64,000 nucleotides of DNA, from positions 1 through 64,000 of the forward strand of contig MPNN01000003.1 in assembly GCA_002239045.1 (NCBI GenBank), written 5' to 3'. The notes beneath the pieces are model-generated. The model was given only the letters and a program-made list of their open reading frames with translations. It had not been told where the DNA came from and did no database searches. Origin of the DNA: SAR202 cluster bacterium bin127 (GTDB lineage Bacteria > Chloroflexota > Dehalococcoidia > Lucifugimonadales > Lucifugimonadaceae). Position 1 is the stretch's first letter. Every line of letters begins with the position of its first letter. A program made the translations under genes and the position numbers. Positions 6,957 to 16,339 of this stretch are shown piece after piece.

Positions 6957-8891
6957 TTATTCCACAGGTTCCAGGTTAAGGAAGATGTGGAGTCCGGTGC
7001 GGTGCCAGAATCCTTCGTGGATGTACTGGTTGTCGTCGTGAGGCCATGAGTCCTCTTCCCAGTACGTGGTGTTCATCGGCAACGTGATGATTGTCGATGT
7101 GAGTGGGATGTCGGGCAGCTCGGGGAGCCAGATTTCCATCGCCTTGCGGTATGGTTCGAGCACTCCGGGGCTGTCTTCTGGCAGTGCGGTCATCTGCTCG
7201 ACATAGGAATCGAACTCTTCGTTGCACCATCGGTAGAAACCGGGGTATGCGATGAATCCGGTGTCGCCCTCGGTCACGAGTTCGCAGCGGTAGCCTTTGA
7301 GTACCGGTTCGGGGTCGACCATTGATCCGTGGCCCCAAATGAATCCATCGGCGTGACCTTGGAAGATCTGGTCGATGAAGTCGGTCGGGGTTGAGAAGCT
7401 GGCATCGAAGCCGTTTCGTCGCAGGTTCTGTGTCACGACTGGAGCGGCGGGGGTTGTTGACGGGTGTTGCGGGAAGGTCACGATGTGGATCTTCACGCGT
7501 TCGCCGTCTTTGACCCAGAATCCGTCGCCGTCTCTCGTGTAGCCTTCGCCTTCCATGAGTGCAGCCGATTTCTCGGGGCTGTACTCGCTGGTGTCGTAGG
7601 TTTCGAGGAGGTCTGCAACTTCGTCGTGGTACTTCTGCATGGGCGCGTAGTACGGCCATGGAAGCTGCTGGACGATCTGACCGCCACCGAAACCGAATTC
7701 GATGACTTCCTCTCGGTTGATGGAGTAGGAGATCGCCCATCGGACGTTCTTGTTGTCGAACGGAGGTCGCTTGGTGTTTAGACCAAGACCAACTGGCCAC
7801 CAGTCTTCATAGCCGAATGGCGCTTCGCCGTAGTAGTGCGACGTCATGTTCGGGTTCTGTGCGACTACGGCCTTGTAGTTCGGCACGGTGAGCGAGAATG
7901 CCATGTCGATCTCGTTGGTGATCAACAGTTGTGCCATCGTGATCTCGTTCATTCCGGGTAGGAAGATGAGACGCTCGACCTGTGGCAGGTCGTGGAATCC
8001 GATCTTGGCGCCCCACCAGTCCTCGCGGCGGTCCCATATCTTCTTTTCAACGTCGGTGTGGACAAGTCGATACGGTCCGGTCACCACTGGCCAACCCTTT
8101 GCCGGGTCGTAGTGGGTGAATGTCGAAACGTCTTCTTGATCTTCGAAGATGTGCTTCGGAATCCACGGAACGCCGATGTCGGCCCGGAAGATCAGAAGGT
8201 CCCACACGTAACGGGGTGAGGGGCCTAGGAACTCGATGTAGACCGTCAGATCGTCGATCGCGGAGGCTTCTTTGGTCCACTGGGCGACTGCGCCGTGGCG
8301 GTCGGTCTTGTCGTTCGTGTTCGCCATGTTCAACGTGAATGCCACGTCGTGAGCGGTGAACGGTGTTCCATCGCTCCACTCGACACCGTCGCGGATGTTG
8401 ACGGTCACGCCGCCGTAGTCATCGTCGTAGGTGTAGTCGGTGGCCATCCAGGGGATGAGTTCGCCGGTGAGCATGTTGAAGTAGAACAGTCCTTCGCTGC
8501 CGGCCTGGTAGAGACCGCTACGCGAGAGACCGCCGGTGTGGGCGTTGAAGTTCTCGATGTCGGTGAAGGCGCCGGGGTGTTCGCCACCGAGACCGGCCAT
8601 GATTAGTGTCCGGTTTCTGGGGACGTCCTGGTATCCGAGGGGAACCGGAGTCGGGGTCACCTCGACGGCGACCTCCTTCTCGACGACCTTTTCTACCTCG
8701 ACTTCTTTTACGACCTCAACTTCCTTCTCGACCTCGACCTCTTTGATGACCTCTACTTCCTTGACGACCTCTTTCTCGACCACGACGGTCTCGCGAACGA
8801 TCGTCTCAGAGCCGCACGCTAGTGCGAAGGTCAGAGATGAGAGCATCGCGACCAATACGAGCATTGGCACGATGCGTTTGATTTTCGGCAT
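6957..8891 (-). CDS. peptide-type ABC transporter solute-binding lipoprotein
   Basis: An SBP_bac_5 (DppA/OppA-like) extracellular binding protein of 644 residues from the chosen ATG at 8891. That start has AAGGAGGG (8906-8899) 7 bases upstream; an ATG 27 bases earlier has none. A signal peptide ends in a lipobox, FALAC (Cys26), for membrane anchoring. Residues about 30-75 are an unusual stalk of repeated Val/Glu/Lys blocks (VVKEVEV) ending in TPTPVP, typical of Chloroflexota binding proteins. The rest matches the large two-lobed peptide-binding fold. It is the last gene of the importer cluster, 67 bases after the second ATPase, and is followed by a terminator. Confidence 0.95.
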   Translation of the reverse strand: MPKIKRIVPMLVLVAMLSSLTFALACGSETIVRETVVVEKEVVKEVEVIKEVEVEKEVEVVKEVEVEKVVEKEVAVEVTPTPVPLGYQDVPRNRTLIMAGLGGEHPGAFTDIENFNAHTGGLSRSGLYQAGSEGLFYFNMLTGELIPWMATDYTYDDDYGGVTVNIRDGVEWSDGTPFTAHDVAFTLNMANTNDKTDRHGAVAQWTKEASAIDDLTVYIEFLGPSPRYVWDLLIFRADIGVPWIPKHIFEDQEDVSTFTHYDPAKGWPVVTGPYRLVHTDVEKKIWDRREDWWGAKIGFHDLPQVERLIFLPGMNEITMAQLLITNEIDMAFSLTVPNYKAVVAQNPNMTSHYYGEAPFGYEDWWPVGLGLNTKRPPFDNKNVRWAISYSINREEVIEFGFGGGQIVQQLPWPYYAPMQKYHDEVADLLETYDTSEYSPEKSAALMEGEGYTRDGDGFWVKDGERVKIHIVTFPQHPSTTPAAPVVTQNLRRNGFDASFSTPTDFIDQIFQGHADGFIWGHGSMVDPEPVLKGYRCELVTEGDTGFIAYPGFYRWCNEEFDSYVEQMTALPEDSPGVLEPYRKAMEIWLPELPDIPLTSTIITLPMNTTYWEEDSWPHDDNQYIHEGFWHRTGLHIFLNLEPVE

Positions 8892-8957
8892 TTGGGTTCC
8901 CTCCTTACGTGGATTCATTTGCCTTAGTGTATGAATTCAAATGTGCAAATCACGTTA

Positions 8958-10070
8958 TCACATGTTATCGGCTGCATCGACGTTTGAAGGCGATGCGTCG
9001 CGGATGTTGAAATATGCGGCGATATCCGCATTTGGAACGGTTCCGGCGTTCTGGTACAGAAAACACTTGGAGATTCGGTGTTCGTCGAGGCCGTAGGTGT
9101 CGGGAACGTCTTGGGCGCATTCTGCGAGTGCGTCTGGGCACCGATTGACGAACGGGCACATACCTTGGGTCACCTCCACGTCGGAGAACGGCGGATCGTT
9201 AACGCCTCTCATATCGGCCCAACGGCGACTGGGATCGGGCATCGGAATCGACTGGACTAGCAGTCTAGTGTAGGGGTGTTTCGGATCGTTGATAACGTGC
9301 TCAACATCGCCGGCTTCGACGACGTGACCGCGGTACATGATCATGATGTTGTCGGCAACCTGATACGCGGTGGTGAGATCGTGCGTGATGTAGAGGATTG
9401 CGATTCCGAGTTCGTGGTTTAGGGCGCGAAGGGTCTCTAGGATGGTTGCCCGCAAGGAGGCGTCGACCATCGAAACGGGTTCGTCGGCGATGATCACTTG
9501 TGGTTTTAAGAGGAGGGATCGCGCGACCATAACGCGCTGCCGCTGGCCTCCGCTGAGTTGATGGGGATAGCGCCCGAGGGTCTCAGACGGTCGCAAACCT
9601 ACTCCAGAGATTGCTTCTTCGATGAGGTGGCGTGCTTCGTCGCTCGACGAAGCCAATTTGAAGCGTGCGATGGCGACCGTGAAGATGTGGTCGATCTTGT
9701 AGAAGGGGTTGTAAACAGAGAACGGATCTTGGAATATGGCTTGGACTTGGCGTCGGTACTGACGTCGTTCGCCTCCGCGCATTCCGGTAACGTCTTTGCC
9801 GGAGAAGAGTACCTGCCCGCTGGTGGGACGCTGGAATCCGAGCATGATTCTTCCGAGCGTGGTCTTGCCGCTTCCGCTCTCGCCGGCGACGGCGGTGATC
9901 AAGGCGGGCTTTTCGGTCAGGCTGAAGGAAACGTCGTTTACCGCGTAGTTGTGCTCGCGTTTCCAAATCGGGCCGGAGGAGAATACCTGTGTGACGTTGC
10001 GCAGTTCCAGCAACGGCGAGGCGGCCGTGTTCGCAGGGGGAGACGTGTTCGTTTGTGTGATTGTGGTCAT
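8958..10070 (-). CDS. oligopeptide/dipeptide ABC transporter ATP-binding protein (DppF/OppF-like)
   Basis: 370 residues with Walker A GESGSGKTT, signature LSGGQRQR and Walker B VIIADEPVSMVD. The C-terminal oligopeptide-transporter extension carries a four-cysteine Fe-S-type motif (CPFVNRCPDALAEC...C). I start at ATG 10070, which overlaps the stop of the preceding ATPase as ATGA; a longer frame from 10100 would sit inside that gene. It pairs with the upstream ATPase as the heterodimeric motor of the importer. Confidence 0.95.
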   Translation of the reverse strand: MTTITQTNTSPPANTAASPLLELRNVTQVFSSGPIWKREHNYAVNDVSFSLTEKPALITAVAGESGSGKTTLGRIMLGFQRPTSGQVLFSGKDVTGMRGGERRQYRRQVQAIFQDPFSVYNPFYKIDHIFTVAIARFKLASSSDEARHLIEEAISGVGLRPSETLGRYPHQLSGGQRQRVMVARSLLLKPQVIIADEPVSMVDASLRATILETLRALNHELGIAILYITHDLTTAYQVADNIMIMYRGHVVEAGDVEHVINDPKHPYTRLLVQSIPMPDPSRRWADMRGVNDPPFSDVEVTQGMCPFVNRCPDALAECAQDVPDTYGLDEHRISKCFLYQNAGTVPNADIAAYFNIRDASPSNVDAADNM

Positions 10071-11035
10071 GCCACCCTCGTCTCGGTGTGTAGATGGCAC
10101 GAGACAATGTCGATGTCACCGATCAATTCCGGCGCTTCGACCCCGCAGATGTCCATCGCCTCGGGGCATCGAGGCATGAAGGGACATCCGGGCGGGACTG
10201 CGAGCAGCGACGGCGGCAATCCGGGAATGCCTTGGAGTCGTTTCTTGCCGTCGGTGTCGGGAAGGCTGGAAATCAACAGGCGCGTGTAGGGGTGCCGCGG
10301 GTTTGCGAAGATTTGCTCGACGGTTGCTAGTTCGACGAGTTTTCCGGCGTACATGACACCGATACGGTCGGCGAACTGGGCCATCAGTCCCATGTCGTGA
10401 CCGACGAGGATCACTGCCGCACCGATTTCGCTTCGGACGTCTTCGAGGGTCTCCATGACTTGGCGCTGAACTACAACATCGAGGGCGCTTGTCGGTTCGT
10501 CGGCGAGGATCAGGCGCGGGTTGTGGCATATGGCCATGGCGATGGTGACGCGTTGCTTCATTCCGCCGCTGAGTTCGTGGGGGAAGAGGTCTAAAACGTT
10601 CGCGTTGAGTCCGACCTGCGCCATGAGTGTGGTCAAGCGATCTTGCATGCGATTGCGCGATTCATTTACGCCGTGGTCTCGGAGTCCGTCGAGCATTTGA
10701 TCACGTACGCGTCGGACGGGGTTTAAGGCGTTCATTGCGGCCTGAGGGACCATGGCGATGTCGTTGCCACGGACGGAGCGCATTTCGGGTTCGGAGAGTT
10801 CTACGAGATCTCGGCCGTCGAGTGAGATTGTGCCGCCCGCGATTTCACCGGGAGGTTTGATCATTCGCATGATCGCCAGAGCGGTTGTCGTCTTTCCCGA
10901 CCCGGACTCTCCAACCAGACCGAGTTTCTCACCTTCGGCGATGTCGAGGTCTACACCGTCGACCGCACGCACAGTACCAGCGCGGATGTTGAAGTAGACG
11001 CGCAGGTCGCGGATGGTGAGTACCGGTTCCGCCAT
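10067..11035 (-). CDS. oligopeptide/dipeptide ABC transporter ATP-binding protein (DppD/OppD-like)
   Basis: 322 residues from ATG 11035, which overlaps the permease stop by one base (TAATG). The frame stays open far upstream, but that part is read in the wrong frame over the permease gene. Walker A GESGSGKTTT, signature LSGGMKQR, Walker B LILADEPTSALD, and a C-terminal cysteine cluster (CPFMPRCPEAMDIC) shared with DppD/OppD. ATP hydrolysis by this subunit and its neighbour powers uptake. Overlapping junctions on both sides indicate a tightly coupled operon. Confidence 0.95.
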   Translation of the reverse strand: MAEPVLTIRDLRVYFNIRAGTVRAVDGVDLDIAEGEKLGLVGESGSGKTTTALAIMRMIKPPGEIAGGTISLDGRDLVELSEPEMRSVRGNDIAMVPQAAMNALNPVRRVRDQMLDGLRDHGVNESRNRMQDRLTTLMAQVGLNANVLDLFPHELSGGMKQRVTIAMAICHNPRLILADEPTSALDVVVQRQVMETLEDVRSEIGAAVILVGHDMGLMAQFADRIGVMYAGKLVELATVEQIFANPRHPYTRLLISSLPDTDGKKRLQGIPGLPPSLLAVPPGCPFMPRCPEAMDICGVEAPELIGDIDIVSCHLHTETRVA

Positions 11036-11976
11036 TACAGGCTCTGCCTCAATCTCGGGTTCGCCCACTTGTCGAGACCGGACGCGATCAGGTAAAGGGT
11101 TACGAAGATCCAAGCGACGAGGATAGTCGGCGGAACATACCACCACCACCAGTTGCTGAGTAGCGCGCCGTAGTAGATCGACCAGTAGATGGTCATTCCG
11201 AGGGTGGGTTCGTGCTGCGGGCCAAGGCCTAGTGCTTCGAGTCCTACTGCTGCCAAGATTCCGCTGGCCATTGCGCCGACGAAGCTGGCAGCTAGAAACG
11301 GTAGCAAGTTCGGCATCAGCTCCCGGAAGATGATCTCGAGGTCGCCCATCCCGTTCAATCGTGCGACTTCGACGTAGTTGCTCTCTCTCATGCTCAGGAC
11401 TTGCGCTCGGATGACTCGGGTGGGCCACATCCACGCTAATGAAGCAACGATCAAACCCATGGCGTTGACGGATAGGCCAGCGCCTTCTTTTATCGTGGAC
11501 GCCACGACGACGAGCACGGCCAAGCTGGGTATCGTGATGAAAACATCGGAGATTATGCGAACGATGGCGTCAACGGTTCCTCGCATGTAGCCGGCGATGA
11601 ATCCGAGGATGATGCCAACGCCCAGCCCGACGATGCCGGCGTAGAGGCCGATGCGCAGCGTCAAGGGAGCGCCGTGGATCATCAGGGGCAAAATTTGGCG
11701 TCCGTTGAAGTCGGTTCCGAGCCAGTATTTCGCTTGCGGCGGTGCGGCCTGGGGCCCGGAAATCGGTTCCGCGCCTTTCGGGTCGACCAACTGACCGCCG
11801 ATCAACCACAGAGCGAGCAGAGCAACGAGCATGAGAACGCCGGCCGTTAGCATGCGTTCGTGAAGGAAGTAGTACCAGATCTGTGACCACGCGCTGTAAG
11901 AGCGGGCTTCATCGGCTTCCGAGGAGGCACGGACGGCGGCGGATGATTGACCCGTTTCGGCGCTTTGATCTTGCAT
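11035..11976 (-). CDS. peptide-type ABC transporter permease (DppC/OppC-like)
   Basis: A 313-residue inner permease with an N-terminal hydrophilic region of about 30 residues, a first membrane segment (MLTAGVLMLVALLALW), a periplasmic loop, and five further segments. The ATPase-coupling EAA loop is recognisable around YVEVARLNGMGDLEII. It follows the other permease by 33 bases and overlaps the ATPase start by one base. The family is DppC/OppC. Substrate could be peptides, nickel or glycosides, since this transporter family is broad. Confidence 0.95.
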   Translation of the reverse strand: MQDQSAETGQSSAAVRASSEADEARSYSAWSQIWYYFLHERMLTAGVLMLVALLALWLIGGQLVDPKGAEPISGPQAAPPQAKYWLGTDFNGRQILPLMIHGAPLTLRIGLYAGIVGLGVGIILGFIAGYMRGTVDAIVRIISDVFITIPSLAVLVVVASTIKEGAGLSVNAMGLIVASLAWMWPTRVIRAQVLSMRESNYVEVARLNGMGDLEIIFRELMPNLLPFLAASFVGAMASGILAAVGLEALGLGPQHEPTLGMTIYWSIYYGALLSNWWWWYVPPTILVAWIFVTLYLIASGLDKWANPRLRQSL

Positions 11977-12009
11977 TGGAATGAACCTGTAAGCGTGCGA
12001 ACTGAGCGA

Positions 12010-13035
12010 TCACGCAGCGCGCCGGACGCGGGGGTCGATAAGTGGATAGACGAGGTCAAGTACCAGAGTCGCGGTGGCGACGAAGATGATGAGCACTAGA
12101 ACAACGCCGTAGATCACGAAGTAGTCAAACCCAGCGATTGCGTCGAAGAGCAATGAGCCCATTCCCGGGTATCGGAAGATGTATTCAACCAAGATAACGC
12201 CCGAGACGATGAGGCTCATCGCTAGGGCCAATGAAGTCAATTGAGGCAACAGGGCGTTTCTCATGCCGTATTGGCCGAAGATACGATCGGGTCTCAATCC
12301 TCGCATTTGGGCGAGAGTTACGTAGTCCTCGCCCGCGGTGGTGATCATCATTCCCCTCATGCCGAGGGCCCAAAATCCGACTTGGGAGAGGATTATCGAC
12401 GACGCGGGCAATATCGAATGTCTGACCACGTCCCATACTCGTGCCAAGTCCCAGCCGTCGTAGATCGTTCCCACCTTGGATGCACCGGCGATCGGCAGCA
12501 TCGGCCACCATTCCGGCTGCCATTCGTGCCTTACGGCGAATATGAAGATCAAGAAAAAGGCCAGCATGAAGTACGGGATTGGTGACAACGTCAGGAAAAT
12601 CGGCAACACTCCCTTCAACCAGGTCGGTGCTCCCGGCCACGCTAGGGTCGCGCCGGAGAGCGATCCCAAAGCGAATGCGACGAGGATCGAGAAACCGACC
12701 AATCCCAGCGTCCAAGGCATTCGTTCCTGTATCAGGTCCATTACCGTCGTAGGGTGTCGAATTAACGAGACGTTGAGGTCGCCTCGCAACACGCTGCTTA
12801 GGTATCGGATGTATTGCAGGTACAGGGGTTGATCGAGGCCGTAGTCGCGTTCGTATGCGGCGACGACCTTTTCCATACCAGTGGACAGGTTGCCCGTTGC
12901 GGCCATCATAATCATCCGCTCACGAACGGGGTTGCGATCGCTGGCGATGCGCGGGAGGAAGAAGATGACGGTTGTGGCCAACCACACGACGAGGATGAAC
13001 ATTCCGACGCGAGCGCCGATGTAAGTAATGCTCAT
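12010..13035 (-). CDS. peptide-type ABC transporter permease (DppB/OppB-like)
   Basis: A 341-residue permease that opens the importer operon. The N-terminal membrane segment (MFILVVWLATTVIFFLP) is followed by the conserved DppB extracellular loop containing YERDYGLDQPLYLQYIRYL, then five membrane spans with the EAA coupling loop at LRPDRIFGQYGMRNALLP. The promoter should lie within 13036-13156; no clear -35/-10 pair is visible there. Order in the operon is permease, permease, ATPase, ATPase, binding protein. Confidence 0.95.
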   Translation of the reverse strand: MSITYIGARVGMFILVVWLATTVIFFLPRIASDRNPVRERMIMMAATGNLSTGMEKVVAAYERDYGLDQPLYLQYIRYLSSVLRGDLNVSLIRHPTTVMDLIQERMPWTLGLVGFSILVAFALGSLSGATLAWPGAPTWLKGVLPIFLTLSPIPYFMLAFFLIFIFAVRHEWQPEWWPMLPIAGASKVGTIYDGWDLARVWDVVRHSILPASSIILSQVGFWALGMRGMMITTAGEDYVTLAQMRGLRPDRIFGQYGMRNALLPQLTSLALAMSLIVSGVILVEYIFRYPGMGSLLFDAIAGFDYFVIYGVVLVLIIFVATATLVLDLVYPLIDPRVRRAA

Positions 13036-13156
13036 CTCAACTTTGCTGATTCGCTACGTGGTTTGACTCGTGTGCAATTGAGGCGCGCCGAAACATTTCG
13101 GTGCGGTCCAACACGCCATGCGGCGGAATTATACGGAAACCGAAAGAATAGCGCAA

Positions 13157-13243
13157 CTATTCGTAGCGGACGAAGGCTATGTCACCGGTGAGCCATCGGA
13201 AATCGGTGAATTCGCTGCCGCTGGTTACGAGTTTGGCTTTGCG
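13157..13243 (-). pseudogene. remnant of a paralog of the 16603-17505 membrane protein (C-terminal end)
   Basis: Read on the minus strand, 13157-13243 encodes SGSEFTDFRWLTGD and then IAFVRYE before a TAG stop. This aligns closely with the last residues of the intact gene at 16603 (GSEFSDFRWLAGD, then TAVVRYE). An in-frame stop lies just upstream and the rest of the gene is absent, so it is a decayed duplicate. It sits directly beside a decayed copy of the neighbouring PD40 gene. Confidence 0.75.
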
Positions 13244-13344
13244 TTGGCTAGCTTACAGGGGCTGGTCGATATGCCTATTCTGCGTTCCTGAAACGAGGAT
13301 CTTCTGAGAGCGGCAGTTGTTAGGTTGTGATGAGGAACATAGAT

Positions 13345-13643
13345 ATGGATTATTGGCATACAAGAGCGTCGACTCAGCGACAAGGGGTACACGCTCTGTG
13401 TGTCGTGAATGGCTGTTTGCGGGCATTGGGGCGGTGGTGGTTCTAGTCGTCATCTTTGGCGCGTTTGCGCTGCGGTTGTTGCCCTTGTCAGGAAAGTCGG
13501 CGTCTGGTCGGATCGCGTTTCAATCTGACCGTGACGGTGATAGAGAGGTCTACGTAATGAATGCGGATTGCAGCGGTTTGGTGCAGTTGATGGACAACGA
13601 CTCTGACGACCGTTCTCTTGCGTGGTCGCTGGTGATTGATTGA
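13345..13643 (+). pseudogene. frameshifted, truncated PD40/TolB-like beta-propeller gene
   Basis: This is a broken copy of the gene at 15143. Both start regions share GATGAGGA upstream of ATG (13345 here, 15143 there). The reading frame then shifts near 13390-13410 and continues as a membrane segment (VVVLVVIFGAFALRLLPL) resembling VLVFGLRMLPLP of the intact protein. One PD40 repeat follows (RIAFQSDRDGDREVYVMNAD), and then a stop at 13641, whereas the intact copy has about seven repeats. A terminator-like hairpin follows at 13698. Confidence 0.75.
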
Positions 13644-13697
13644 GGTTGTGGTTGGGCAAGGATGTTTTGAAAGAGTGTAGTGATTAAGACTAAGGAA

Positions 13698-13723
13698 GAG
13701 GCCCCCTCTTTCGAGGGGGCCTC
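13698..13723. terminator. hairpin between convergent genes
   Basis: An 11-base-pair perfect stem (GAGGCCCCCTC with GAGGGGGCCTC) and a TTTC loop lie between the decayed PD40 copy and the convergent EF-hand protein gene. The T-tracts on either side are weak, so efficiency is uncertain, but position and shape fit a bidirectional terminator. Confidence 0.65.
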
Positions 13724-13783
13724 TCGTTGCCGGATTTCGTCACGTCAGCATCGGTGGCTCTCAAAGTTGCTTATGCCAAAGGG

Positions 13784-14875
13784 CTAGCGATTCCGGCCCC
13801 ACTCCAAGTAGAGTTTGAGCACTTGGGAATAGGTGATTTTTCCGTCTGCATAGTCTCGGATGGCTTGACCGAGTTCGGTTCGTGTGAAGTTGCTATCCCC
13901 ATCGGCGTCGTATCGTGACACGAGGACGGATGTCTCTGGCTCTGGTGTGGGAGTCGGCATTGGCGTAGGCGTGGGTTCGGGTGTGGACGTAGGTTTCGGA
14001 GACGGGTTCGGTCTTGGTGAATTGCCGCCGTTTCGTGACGCGAGTGGGGGTGTCTCTGTTTTTGGGGTGACAGTGGTTGTAGGTGTCTGTTGTGGGGAAT
14101 GGGTTCCGGGTTGGCCAGTGACAGGGTTTATGAGACCGGGTGCGGAATCTCCGCCAAGATTACCATCTTTCTGCTCTCGCTTATCTCTCCTATCGCGTAT
14201 CCATTTGCCTCCCCTGCAGGACAAATCCAGCGTGTCGCATTCAGGTGTTGGTGTTGCGGTTGCGTTGGGGTCCGGTGTTGGTGTCAGCTTGCGAGCCTGA
14301 ACATATATAGGCCGCCCGTCTGGACCGGGAACCCATATTCCTGGACGTGGAGTTTTTGTGGGCGTTGGAGTTGATGTGACGACTTTCGCGGTGATCTGAG
14401 GTATCTGATCGGGACTTTTTGTTGGAACCGGGACAATCGGTACAAGCCGGACTGGAGTTGGCGTTGGGGTTGATGTTGCGGTTCGTCGTTTTGGTGTTTT
14501 TATGCATTCCGAACTGACGCCGTCGAAGGTCCATCTGCCATCGCAAGTTGGTCTCGGGGTTGGTCTGATGCGCGTAGGTGTTGGAGTTGCGGTTGGCGGC
14601 TTCGGGGTTGGTCTGACCCGCGTTGGTGGCGGCGGTGTTGGTCGGGCCCTTGTCGGCGCAACGGTCGGCGGTTTGGGCTTCGCGGTGGGACGACGATTGT
14701 CTGGCGTTGCGGTCGGGTCTGGGTACCATCTGCAAACCCGCTCTTCGAAACCTGTCTGCTCGTTGTATTCGTAAGTGCATTTGACTGCGGCCTGAACTTG
14801 CTCGACGCCAGTTGTCCAAAGAATCGCAAGTGCGAGCGAGAATGCGACGCCAGAGACGATTAGTAGCTTCCACAT
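13784..14875 (-). CDS. secreted Thr/Pro-rich protein with C-terminal EF-hand
   Basis: 363 residues from ATG 14875, which has AAAGGGG six bases upstream. A signal or anchor segment (WKLLIVSGVAFSLALAILW) is followed by a short Cys-containing region, then long PTPTP/TPKP stalk tracts interrupted by two small Cys-containing islands (TCDGRWTFDG; ECDTLDLSCRGGKW). The C-terminus has a canonical 12-residue calcium loop, DADGDSNFTRTE, then a helix and LKLYLEW. This EF-hand plus terminal helix pattern is common at the ends of Chloroflexota surface proteins. Function is unknown; it is presumably cell-surface or extracellular and calcium-binding. It lies between a decayed and an intact PD40 gene. Confidence 0.8.
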   Translation of the reverse strand: MWKLLIVSGVAFSLALAILWTTGVEQVQAAVKCTYEYNEQTGFEERVCRWYPDPTATPDNRRPTAKPKPPTVAPTRARPTPPPPTRVRPTPKPPTATPTPTRIRPTPRPTCDGRWTFDGVSSECIKTPKRRTATSTPTPTPVRLVPIVPVPTKSPDQIPQITAKVVTSTPTPTKTPRPGIWVPGPDGRPIYVQARKLTPTPDPNATATPTPECDTLDLSCRGGKWIRDRRDKREQKDGNLGGDSAPGLINPVTGQPGTHSPQQTPTTTVTPKTETPPLASRNGGNSPRPNPSPKPTSTPEPTPTPMPTPTPEPETSVLVSRYDADGDSNFTRTELGQAIRDYADGKITYSQVLKLYLEWGRNR

Positions 14876-15142
14876 GGGATACCCCTTTATCGGATACCCC
14901 TTTGCGGAGAAAACAGTGAGCGTCTTACCACAGAAGCTACCCGTCCGGTCAACCGCGCAGGGGCACGTTTCGCGCCCCTGTCTATGCAAACGACCGGAAG
15001 TCAGTTCGTAACTTCTGTGGCAAGATGAAGAATATCACAATTTCATGCGTCATGTTTGTGTGTCATGGATACAATTTCCATTCCATGCGATGGATGTTGG
15101 TTTGATTTGGCGCTAAAGTCGCGATGAGGAGCAGAGTCGAGT

Positions 15143-16288
15143 ATGGAAACTAGATATGGGTCGCCACATCACCAGGGGACTCCTCCAGGGTGGCGAGACA
15201 TTCACCGAGTCGTTAGTTCACGTTCAGTGCGCCGTCAACGGCTGATTGCCGGCGTTCTGACAGTGGCGGTGGTTGCAGTCATCGGCGTTTTGGTGTTTGG
15301 ACTGCGGATGTTGCCGTTGCCAGGAGGGGTGGCATCTGCTCCGGTCGGGTCGATACCGGACCGCGACCTTGATTCGGTATCTGGTCGGATCGCGTTCGTT
15401 TCGAATCGTGACGGAGATGCTGAGATCTACGTGATGAATGCGGATGGGAGCGGATTGACGCAGCTTACGGACAACGAGTTTGGCGACCATTCTCCTGCGT
15501 GGTCGCCGGATGGAGGTCGTATCACGTTCGTATCGGACCGCGACAATGACGTTGAGATTTACGACATCTACATGATGAATGTAGACGGCAGCGGTTTGGA
15601 GCAGGTTACGGATGGTTGCAGCAACGCTAGCCCTGTGTGGTCACCGGACGGAGATCGCATCGCGTTCGTTTCGCGCGGTGATATCTACGTTATGAATGCG
15701 GATGGGAGCGGTGTGGAGCAGCTGACGGGGACTCCCCATGCATCTTGCGCGGAGGTGTTCTATTCGGATCGTGACGGTGACGGTGATGATGAGGCGTACA
15801 TTAGGAGTGCAGACGGTAGTGTTGAGCGGTTGACGGACTACGACTCTATCGACTGGGACACTGCAGACGCGTTTCCTTCGTGGTTGCCGGATGGTGATCG
15901 GATCGTGTTTCAATCTCACCGCGACGGTGATTGGGAGATCTACGTGATGAACGTGGATGGTAGTGATGTCGAGCAGTTGACGGACAACGAGTATGGCGAC
16001 TGGCATCCTTCGTGGTCGCTGGATAGTGGTCGTATCGCGTTCGCTTCGGACCGTGACAGTGATGATTTGGAGATCTACGTGATGAATATGGACGGTAGCG
16101 GTGTGGAGCGTCTGAGAGACAACGAGTATGTGGACTATGTTCCTGCGTGGTCTCCGGATGGAGGTCGCATCGCGTTCAGTTCTTTCCACGAGGGTGATGT
16201 TGGCATCTACGTGATGAATGCGGATGGCAGCGGTGTTGTGCGGCTTGCGGAGGGGTATCTTCCTGCGTGGTCGCCGGTGTTGGAATGA
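15143..16288 (+). CDS. membrane-anchored PD40 (TolB-like) beta-propeller protein
   Basis: 381 residues: a basic N-terminus, one membrane segment (about 34-54, LIAGVLTVAVVAVIGVLV), then about seven PD40 repeats, each near 42 residues, of the form GRIAFVSDRDGD...EIYVMNADGSG...QLTDN...PAWSPDGG. The repeats should close into a beta-propeller outside the membrane. TolB and related proteins use such propellers for protein binding, but no Tol-Pal genes are present. One repeat (AEVFYSDRDGDGDDEAYI) is degenerate. A broken paralog lies at 13345, and the membrane protein at 16603 converges on it, as its relic does with the broken copy. Confidence 0.88.
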   Translation: METRYGSPHHQGTPPGWRDIHRVVSSRSVRRQRLIAGVLTVAVVAVIGVLVFGLRMLPLPGGVASAPVGSIPDRDLDSVSGRIAFVSNRDGDAEIYVMNADGSGLTQLTDNEFGDHSPAWSPDGGRITFVSDRDNDVEIYDIYMMNVDGSGLEQVTDGCSNASPVWSPDGDRIAFVSRGDIYVMNADGSGVEQLTGTPHASCAEVFYSDRDGDGDDEAYIRSADGSVERLTDYDSIDWDTADAFPSWLPDGDRIVFQSHRDGDWEIYVMNVDGSDVEQLTDNEYGDWHPSWSLDSGRIAFASDRDSDDLEIYVMNMDGSGVERLRDNEYVDYVPAWSPDGGRIAFSSFHEGDVGIYVMNADGSGVVRLAEGYLPAWSPVLE

Positions 16289-16339
16289 CGGGTTGTGGCT
16301 GTTGCCCCCTTTTATTCCCCTCAGAGGAGACCTTTGCAA

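Noticed and set aside
10067-11434. Longer reading frame for the first importer ATPase, extending 133 codons upstream of ATG 11035
   Set aside because: The extra part overlaps the permease gene in another frame and has Arg/His-rich, non-family composition; the family begins at MAEPVLTIRDL.
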